Assembly: GCA_001817615.1 (NCBI GenBank)
Contig: MHIR01000037.1
Location: forward strand, 1 to 8,085
Length of the DNA stretch: 8,085 bases
Direction of reading: 5' to 3'
Source of the DNA: Candidatus Buchananbacteria bacterium RIFCSPLOWO2_02_FULL_46_11b
GTDB lineage: Bacteria > Patescibacteriota > Patescibacteriia > Buchananbacterales > UBA6539
In this document: positions 5,044 through 8,085 of the stretch, in pieces
Layout of the letters: the number at the start of each line of letters is the position of its first letter
Position numbering within the stretch: the first letter of the stretch is position 1
Program-made: the position numbers and the translations under genes
The notes under the pieces: generated by a model
What the model saw: the letters and a program-made list of their open reading frames with translations, nothing else
The model's database searches: none
Told to the model about the DNA's origin: nothing

Positions 5044-5183
5044 CACGAGAACATGAAAACATTAAAACAAATTATTAAACAGGATTGTTTTTTTGTCCCG
5101 ACGTTCGCCAAAAGCGAAGTCGGGATCCCGATTCCGCAAAGCGGACATCGGGATTCTTACGTTTTTATGTTTTCTTGTTTTTT
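5044..5183. repeat. Nested inverted repeat in the S5-L15 spacer, in the place of rpmD
   Basis: Outer AT-rich arms (about 5046-5062 and 5159-5177) pair imperfectly, about 15 of 20 aligned columns with a 2-nt gap. Both arms show an 8-nt period: C at 5044, 5052, 5060 and 5068 heads the units CACGAGAA, CATGAAAA, CATTAAAA and CAAATTAT, and the second arm read in reverse gives CAAGAAAA, CATAAAAA and CGTAAG. Between them lies a separate GC-rich double hairpin (5096-5153). The right arm extends into the 3' end of rpsE, whose stop is at 5157-5159. The remaining spacer, 4993-5043, is AT-rich with no feature I can name. Confidence 0.8.
5096..5153. repeat. Tandem mirrored GC-rich hairpins (REP/BIME-like)
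   Basis: There are two back-to-back hairpins of matching design. Hairpin A: TCCCGAC (5096-5102) pairs with GTCGGGA (5119-5125) and TTCGC (5104-5108) with GCGAA (5114-5118), with a one-base bulge and loop CAAAA. Hairpin B: TCCCGAT (5126-5132) pairs with ATCGGGA (5147-5153) and TCCGC (5133-5137) with GCGGA (5141-5145), with a one-base bulge and loop AAA. The reverse complement of B nearly matches A (first 13 bases differ by two transitions). The unit is therefore itself an inverted pair and could also form one long stem. Its GC-rich make-up contrasts with the AT-rich surroundings. No T-tract follows on the transcribed strand, so a simple intrinsic terminator is unlikely. Confidence 0.9.
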
Positions 5184-5681
5184 CCCTTCCGCTCTCTTCA
5201 GGCGCCGCAAAGCCTCAAAAGTCGCTTTGACATTATTGATTTTATTGTTCGTGCCCAAAATCTTGGCCACGGCGTTGGAAACTCCGGCTAAATCCAAAAT
5301 TACCCGCACCGCGCCGCCGGCGATAATGCCCGTGCCTTTGGGCGCCGGTTTGATTAAAATTTTGGCCGCGCCGTATTTAATGTCAACCCGGTGAGGAATG
5401 GTTTCATTGACAATCGGCACGGTCATTATGTTATTTTTCGCCTTGGTCACGGCTTTATTGACCGCCAAAGTCACGTCTGCGCCTTTGGCCATGGCCGTGC
5501 CGATTTTTCCCTGCCGGTTGCCAACAACCACGCAAGCCCGAAAACGCATTCTTTTGCCGCCGGCCATCACGCGGGTGACTCGGGCAATATCAATAATCTG
5601 CTGGTCGTATTCTTTTTCCTCCCGGCGCGGGCCTCTCTCCTGGCCCGAATCTTTAGATTTTCTCTGATTCTTTCCAGTCAT
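5157..5681 (-). CDS. rpsE: 30S ribosomal protein S5 (uS5)
   Basis: S5 lies at the mRNA entry side of the 30S subunit, with roles in decoding fidelity and mRNA unwinding. The protein has 174 aa. After a charged, disordered N-terminus (1-24), the double-stranded-RNA-binding-like domain runs about 27-93, with RVMAGGKRMRFRACVVVGNRQGKIG (37-61). The C-terminal domain (about 99-163) holds KYGAAKILIKPAPKGTGIIAGGAVRVILDLAGV, a near-universal S5 block. The last eight residues (KKQENIKT) are encoded by one arm of the intergenic inverted repeat, so this tail may be repeat-derived rather than ancestral. The start is ATG at 5681, 12 bp after rplR. In most bacteria rpmD (L30) would follow; here it does not. 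Confidence 0.98.
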   Translation of the reverse strand: MTGKNQRKSKDSGQERGPRREEKEYDQQIIDIARVTRVMAGGKRMRFRACVVVGNRQGKIGTAMAKGADVTLAVNKAVTKAKNNIMTVPIVNETIPHRVDIKYGAAKILIKPAPKGTGIIAGGAVRVILDLAGVSNAVAKILGTNNKINNVKATFEALRRLKRAEGKKQENIKT

Positions 5682-5693
5682 AAAAAATATTCA

Positions 5694-6053
5694 TTAAAAT
5701 TTTAATCCGCCGGCGCGCGCGCCTTCGGCCACGGCTTTGACCCGGCCATGATATTTATAGCCGGCCCGGTCAAAAACCGCTTCGGTAATCCCTATGGCCT
5801 TCGCCTTGGCCGCAATCAACTCCCCAACCTTAAACGCCAAGTCGGTTTTATTGCTTTTAGGCGCTTTAATTTCCGTATCTTTGGCCGAAGCCAGAGTCGC
5901 GGCTTTTTGATCGTCAATCAGCTGGACAAAAAGATGCTTTAAGCTGCGAAAAACATTAAGCCGCGGCTTTCGCGCCGTGCCGGAAATTTTTTTCCGCACC
6001 CGGCCCCGCCGCCTCTCTTGATTGTCTTTTTTAATTCTTTCTTTTATCGCCAT
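5694..6053 (-). CDS. rplR: 50S ribosomal protein L18 (uL18)
   Basis: L18 binds 5S rRNA and with L5 attaches it to the large subunit. The 119-aa length is normal (117-120). A basic N-terminus (KERIKKDNQERRRGRVRKKI, 4-23) is followed by the family core GTARKPRLNVFRSLKHLFVQLIDD (25-48). The C-terminal signature is FDRAGYKYHGRVKAVAEGARAGGLKF (94-119), which matches the usual F-D-R-x-G-Y-x-Y-H-G-R-V pattern and L-x-F end. The usual E in GARExGL is A here (ARAGGL), a minor substitution. It sits 15 bp after L6 and 12 bp before S5 in the most compact part of the operon. Start ATG at 6053, with an AU-only leader. Confidence 0.98.
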   Translation of the reverse strand: MAIKERIKKDNQERRRGRVRKKISGTARKPRLNVFRSLKHLFVQLIDDQKAATLASAKDTEIKAPKSNKTDLAFKVGELIAAKAKAIGITEAVFDRAGYKYHGRVKAVAEGARAGGLKF

Positions 6054-6068
6054 AAAATTTTAAAATTA

Positions 6069-6614
6069 TTAAGCGGCCTTGGCGGCGGTCTTGCCGGCTT
6101 TGCGCCGAATGACTTCGCCGGCGTATTTAATGCCTTTGCCTTTATAAGGCTCCGGTTTTCTCAACGCCCGGATTTGGGCCGCGGCTTGGCCGACTAATTG
6201 CTTGCCGGCGCCGGCAATGGTAATAATATTTTTTTCCACCTTGATTTCCAAGTCTTTGGGAATTTTAAATTCAACCGGATGGGAATAGCCCAGATGCAAA
6301 ACCAAATTGCCGCCCGAAACCGCCGCTTTATAGCCGATGCCGTTTACTTCCAATTGTTTTGAAAATCCTTTGGTCACGCCAATAACCAGATTGCTGATTA
6401 GGCGCTGGAATAATCCCCACAACGATCGCTGTTTTTTATCTTCCGGATTAGAGACGGCCACCAGAAGCTGACCTTCTTTTTTCTCAACGTTCACTAAGGG
6501 ATGGAGTTTTTCGCTTAATTCCCCTTTTGGCCCTTTAACGGAAATCAGGCCGCCGTCAATTTTTACTTCAACGCCAGCCGGAATATTGATTGGTTGTTTG
6601 CCGATTCGGCTCAT
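6069..6614 (-). CDS. rplF: 50S ribosomal protein L6 (uL6)
   Basis: L6 binds helix 97 of 23S rRNA near the sarcin-ricin loop and supports the factor-binding site. The 181-aa protein has the expected duplicated fold. The N-terminal half carries MSRIGKQPINIPAGVEV (1-17), VKGPKGELS (26-34) and the linker LWGLFQRLISNLVIGVTKGFSKQLEVNGIGYKA, with the C-terminal half after it. The family signature PEPYKGKGIKY (155-165) is followed by GEVIRRKAGKTA. The last few residues (AAKAA) are a low-complexity Ala/Lys tail. The gene is packed tightly, 4 bp after S8 and 15 bp before L18. The ATG at 6614 gives the canonical MSRIGK start. No Shine-Dalgarno is present. Confidence 0.98.
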   Translation of the reverse strand: MSRIGKQPINIPAGVEVKIDGGLISVKGPKGELSEKLHPLVNVEKKEGQLLVAVSNPEDKKQRSLWGLFQRLISNLVIGVTKGFSKQLEVNGIGYKAAVSGGNLVLHLGYSHPVEFKIPKDLEIKVEKNIITIAGAGKQLVGQAAAQIRALRKPEPYKGKGIKYAGEVIRRKAGKTAAKAA

Positions 6615-6618
6615 AAAT

Positions 6619-7020
6619 TTAGTAAATTTCGCAAATTAATTCGCCGCCCAGATTTTTCTTCCTGGCTTCTTTATTGGTCATCAGGCCCTGGGAGGTGGAA
6701 ACAATGGCAATGCCGAAATTATTTAAAACCGCGGGCAGTTCTTCTTTGGTTTTATAAACCCGGCGGCCCGGCTTGCTGATTCTTTTTAAATTGCTGATGG
6801 CCGGTTCTTTGCCCGAATATTTCAAAGTAAGCCTGATTTCTTCAAACTTGCTGTTTTTGGCATCATCGGCGATTCTTTCCACTTCTTTGATAAAACCCTG
6901 CCGCTTTAAAATTTCGGCCATCGCCAGCTTAATTTTGGAAAATGGCAAAACCACCTCAGCCTTCTTGACGGCTTGGGCATTACGAATTCTGGTAAGCATG
7001 TCCGCGATGGGATCAGTCAT
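6619..7020 (-). CDS. rpsH: 30S ribosomal protein S8 (uS8)
   Basis: S8 binds the central domain of 16S rRNA (helices 20-22) early in 30S assembly. In E. coli it also represses spc operon translation. The 133-aa length is typical (about 130). N-terminal DPIADMLTRIRNAQ (3-16) and VVLPFSKIKLAMAEILKRQGFI (23-44) are family hallmarks. The RNA-binding C-terminus holds RISKPGRRVY (80-89), GIAIVSTSQGLMT (103-115) and EARKKNLGGELIC (118-130). In E. coli the S8 translational operator lies at the L24-L5 junction; here that junction is 5 bp, so such an operator is not evident there. The stop lies 4 bp before the L6 start, implying translational coupling. Start ATG at 7020, with an AU-rich leader and no Shine-Dalgarno. 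Confidence 0.98.
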   Translation of the reverse strand: MTDPIADMLTRIRNAQAVKKAEVVLPFSKIKLAMAEILKRQGFIKEVERIADDAKNSKFEEIRLTLKYSGKEPAISNLKRISKPGRRVYKTKEELPAVLNNFGIAIVSTSQGLMTNKEARKKNLGGELICEIY

Positions 7021-7041
7021 ATTTTTATATTAGTAGCTGTT

Positions 7042-7161
7042 AGCTTTCAGCCCCTCACCTATTTTATTGATTATTGTTTAGATTAAATAATCTGCTTTAT
7101 TCGGTAGAAAAGTTAAATTTGAATATGATTATTGAGTAAAATAGGTGAGGGGCTGAAAGCT
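7042..7161. repeat. Inverted repeat with perfect 25-bp arms in the S14-S8 spacer
   Basis: Arms 7042-7066 and 7137-7161 are exact reverse complements over 25 bp, including a GC-rich stretch AGCCCCTCACCT. The 70-nt loop contains a small inner palindrome (AGATT/AATCT, 7080-7093) and a 9-bp direct repeat TGATTATTG at 7068-7076 and 7126-7134, just inside each arm. Outside the arms, AGCTG (7035-7039) can pair with CAGCT (7170-7174), which lies in the last codons of rpsN. The left arm shows a 7-nt rhythm, with AGC at 7035, 7042 and 7049. Spacer length is 145 bp. A perfect 25-bp stem implies recent origin or active maintenance. Confidence 0.93.
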
Positions 7162-7165
7162 GAAC

Positions 7166-7351
7166 TTACCAGCTTGATTTGGTAATTCCGGGAATTTGGC
7201 CGTTATTGGCCAGCTCGCGGAAGCAAATCCGGCACAAATTAAAATCCCGCATATACCCCCGGGCGCGGCCGCAGCGCCAGCAACGCCGCACAATCCGGCT
7301 GGAATATTTTGATTTCTTTTTAGATTTTACGATTTTTGCTTCGGTTGCCAT
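7166..7351 (-). CDS. rpsN: 30S ribosomal protein S14, zinc-binding type Z (uS14)
   Basis: S14 binds the 3' major domain of 16S rRNA in the 30S head and is needed late in assembly. At 61 aa this is the short zinc-ribbon form (also called rpsZ), not the roughly 100-aa zinc-free form. The four zinc ligands are visible as C24-x2-C27 and C40-x2-C43, inside RRCWRCGRARGYMRDFNLCRICFRELA. The C-terminus GQIPGITKSSW matches the conserved G-x-I-P-G-x-x-K-[SA]-S-W ending. The N-terminal ten residues (MATEAKIVKS) are slightly longer than the usual MAKKS leader. The only ATG that fits is at 7351; its leader is AU-rich without a Shine-Dalgarno. Large inverted-repeat spacers flank the gene on both sides, so it stands alone between L5 and S8. 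Confidence 0.97.
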   Translation of the reverse strand: MATEAKIVKSKKKSKYSSRIVRRCWRCGRARGYMRDFNLCRICFRELANNGQIPGITKSSW

Positions 7352-7364
7352 ATAAATTAAGGAC

Positions 7365-7490
7365 GTAGAATAATAATTTTTAGCGTTTTTTTGCGTAAAA
7401 TTTCGCGTTTTTTTGCGTCAAAAATGTCTTTAAATGCGAAAAAACGCTAAATTTTACGCGAAAGCTACGCGAAATGAACAAATATTCTAC
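7365..7490. repeat. Inverted repeat filling the L5-S14 spacer
   Basis: The spacer (7352-7495) is almost entirely self-complementary. The outer ends GTAGAATA (7365-7372) and TATTCTAC (7483-7490) pair perfectly. The core stem pairs 7393-7403 with 7449-7459 (11 bp), then after one mismatch 7405-7413 with 7439-7447 (9 bp), with a 25-nt loop at 7414-7438. The 5' arm has four GCGT motifs at 7383, 7393, 7405 and 7415, spaced 10, 12 and 10 nt and separated by T or A runs. In the transcript this would be a long imperfect hairpin between the L5 stop and the S14 start. It is not a classic terminator, because no U-tract directly follows a compact GC stem. Confidence 0.85.
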
Positions 7491-7495
7491 ATTCA

Positions 7496-8038
7496 TTATT
7501 CTTTGCCAAAAGGAAAGCCCAAAAGCCTTAAAAGCGCCAGGCCTTCCTGCTTATTTTTAGCCGTCGTGATAATTGAAACCTGAAGACCGTGAATTTTTTC
7601 CACTTCGTCTGATTTGATTTCCGGAAAAGCGATATGCTCTTTAAAGCCGATATTCAAGCTGCCTTTTTGGTCAATTGATTTGGGGCTTACGCCCTGGAAG
7701 TCCCGGACGCGCGCCAAAGTGACATTAATCAGCTTATCAAGAAAATCATACATCCGCTTGCCTCTCAAAGTCACCACCTGCCCGACAACCAAGCCTTTTC
7801 TGATTTTAAAATTGGAAATTGATTTCTTGGCCGCGGTTTTTACCGGTCTTTGCCCGGTAATCCTGATCAAGGTATTTTCCACGACTTCGTTGTATTTGGC
7901 ATCCTTTAAGCCCTGGCCCGTGCCGGCATTGACCACGACTTTAACCAAGCGGGGCACGGCCAAATTGTTCTTTTGGCCGAATTTTTCTTTCAGCGCCGGG
8001 ACGGCGATTTTTTGATATTTTTCTTTCAAGCGATTCAT
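7496..8038 (-). CDS. rplE: 50S ribosomal protein L5 (uL5)
   Basis: L5 binds 5S rRNA and helps form the central protuberance of the large subunit, contacting S13 and the P-site tRNA. The 180-aa protein is the normal family length (about 179). Family motifs are clear: an N-terminal RLKEKYQKIAVPALKEKF, a central TGQRPVKTAAKKSISNFKIR (61-80), and LARVRDFQGVSPKS (108-121) leading to GFKEHIAFPEI (131-141) and a C-terminal LLRLLGFPFGK. A start 8 codons upstream (8062) is open, but it would overlap the L24 end and add residues foreign to L5, so the ATG at 8038 is chosen. No Shine-Dalgarno sits at a usable distance: an AAGGA lies about 15 nt upstream, inside the L24 coding end. The gene follows rplX by 5 bp and is separated from rpsN by a 144-bp inverted-repeat spacer. 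Confidence 0.97.
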   Translation of the reverse strand: MNRLKEKYQKIAVPALKEKFGQKNNLAVPRLVKVVVNAGTGQGLKDAKYNEVVENTLIRITGQRPVKTAAKKSISNFKIRKGLVVGQVVTLRGKRMYDFLDKLINVTLARVRDFQGVSPKSIDQKGSLNIGFKEHIAFPEIKSDEVEKIHGLQVSIITTAKNKQEGLALLRLLGFPFGKE

Positions 8039-8043
8039 AAAAA

Positions 8044-8085
8044 TTAAATTATTTCCTTGCACTTGCGGCAGACTCGGACCTTTTT
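8044..8085 (-). CDS. rplX: 50S ribosomal protein L24 (uL24), C-terminal end only
   Basis: Partial gene running off the right edge of the window. Read on the minus strand from the last base, the frame gives KKVRVCRKCKEII followed by TAA. The pattern K-V-R-V-C-x-x-C-x-E-x-I is the usual C-terminal end of bacterial L24 proteins that keep the CxxC pair. L24 is an assembly initiator that binds the 5' domain of 23S rRNA. The position agrees: L24 lies directly upstream of L5 in spc operons, and here the stop is only 5 bp from the L5 start. Only 13 codons are visible, so the call rests on this short motif plus synteny. Confidence 0.85.
   Translation of the reverse strand, partial: KKVRVCRKCKEII

Noticed and set aside
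5406..5434. Antisense promoter (TTGACA...TGTTAT) on the plus strand inside rpsE
   Set aside because: The spacing and -10 are only fair, it lies in conserved coding sequence, and no plus-strand gene follows. Chance match is likely.
7042..7161. MITE or insertion sequence remnant defined by the 25-bp terminal repeats
   Set aside because: No target-site duplication is seen outside the arms, and the 9-bp direct repeat lies inside them. No transposase remnant is in the loop.
8039..8043. S8 translational operator at the L24-L5 junction, as in E. coli
   Set aside because: The junction is only 5 bp and shows no S8-site-like stem.
8039..8062. Upstream ATG for rplE at 8062, giving 8 extra residues
   Set aside because: It lies inside the rplX coding end and gives an N-terminus unlike L5. 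The ATG at 8038 gives the family-standard start and length.

Overview
This window is almost wall-to-wall minus-strand genes and carries the second half of the bacterial spc ribosomal-protein operon. The gene content, the missing uL30 (rpmD) gene, a short RecO and the lack of Shine-Dalgarno motifs all suggest a member of the Candidate Phyla Radiation (Patescibacteria), probably Parcubacteria-like. That placement is inference from gene content; no 16S or marker tree could be run. The standard genetic code fits: no reading frame needs UGA as sense.

Layout, in transcription order (right to left): the last 13 codons of L24 (rplX); L5; a spacer with an inverted repeat; zinc-type S14; a spacer with an inverted repeat; then a tight block S8-L6-L18-S5; a spacer with a nested inverted repeat where rpmD would normally lie; L15; SecY; an inverted-repeat spacer; an unrecognised 77-aa gene; an inverted-repeat spacer; adenylate kinase; methionine aminopeptidase (2 bp apart); an inverted-repeat spacer; RuvX/YqgF; an inverted-repeat spacer; RecO. 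The order L24-L5-S14-S8-L6-L18-S5-(L30)-L15-SecY-Adk-Map is the classic one. The 77-aa gene between secY and adk is an addition. After map the expected infA-rpmJ-rpsM-rpsK-rpsD-rpoA-rplQ run is replaced by ruvX and recO. At the far left, overlapping the recO stop codon, is a near-consensus sigma70-type promoter firing out of the window.

The genes form a growth module: 50S and 30S assembly proteins, the SecY translocon channel that takes nascent chains from the ribosome, Map which trims their N-terminal Met, Adk for nucleotide balance, and RuvX/RecO for rRNA maturation and DNA repair.

The most unusual content is between the genes. All seven spacers longer than about 80 bp carry a large inverted repeat, while the six tight junctions of 2-27 bp have none of that size. 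In four or five of them the arms are built from short tandem units of 7, 8 or 9 bp that are then mirrored in the second arm. The units differ from spacer to spacer but form related families. Two elements also have GC-rich hairpins nested inside AT-rich outer arms, and some arms run into the 3' ends of genes. I know of no named element class with this design; it is the main candidate here for something undescribed. A second genome-level signal is that none of 13 start codons has a Shine-Dalgarno motif at normal spacing, and 12 of 13 have U directly before AUG.
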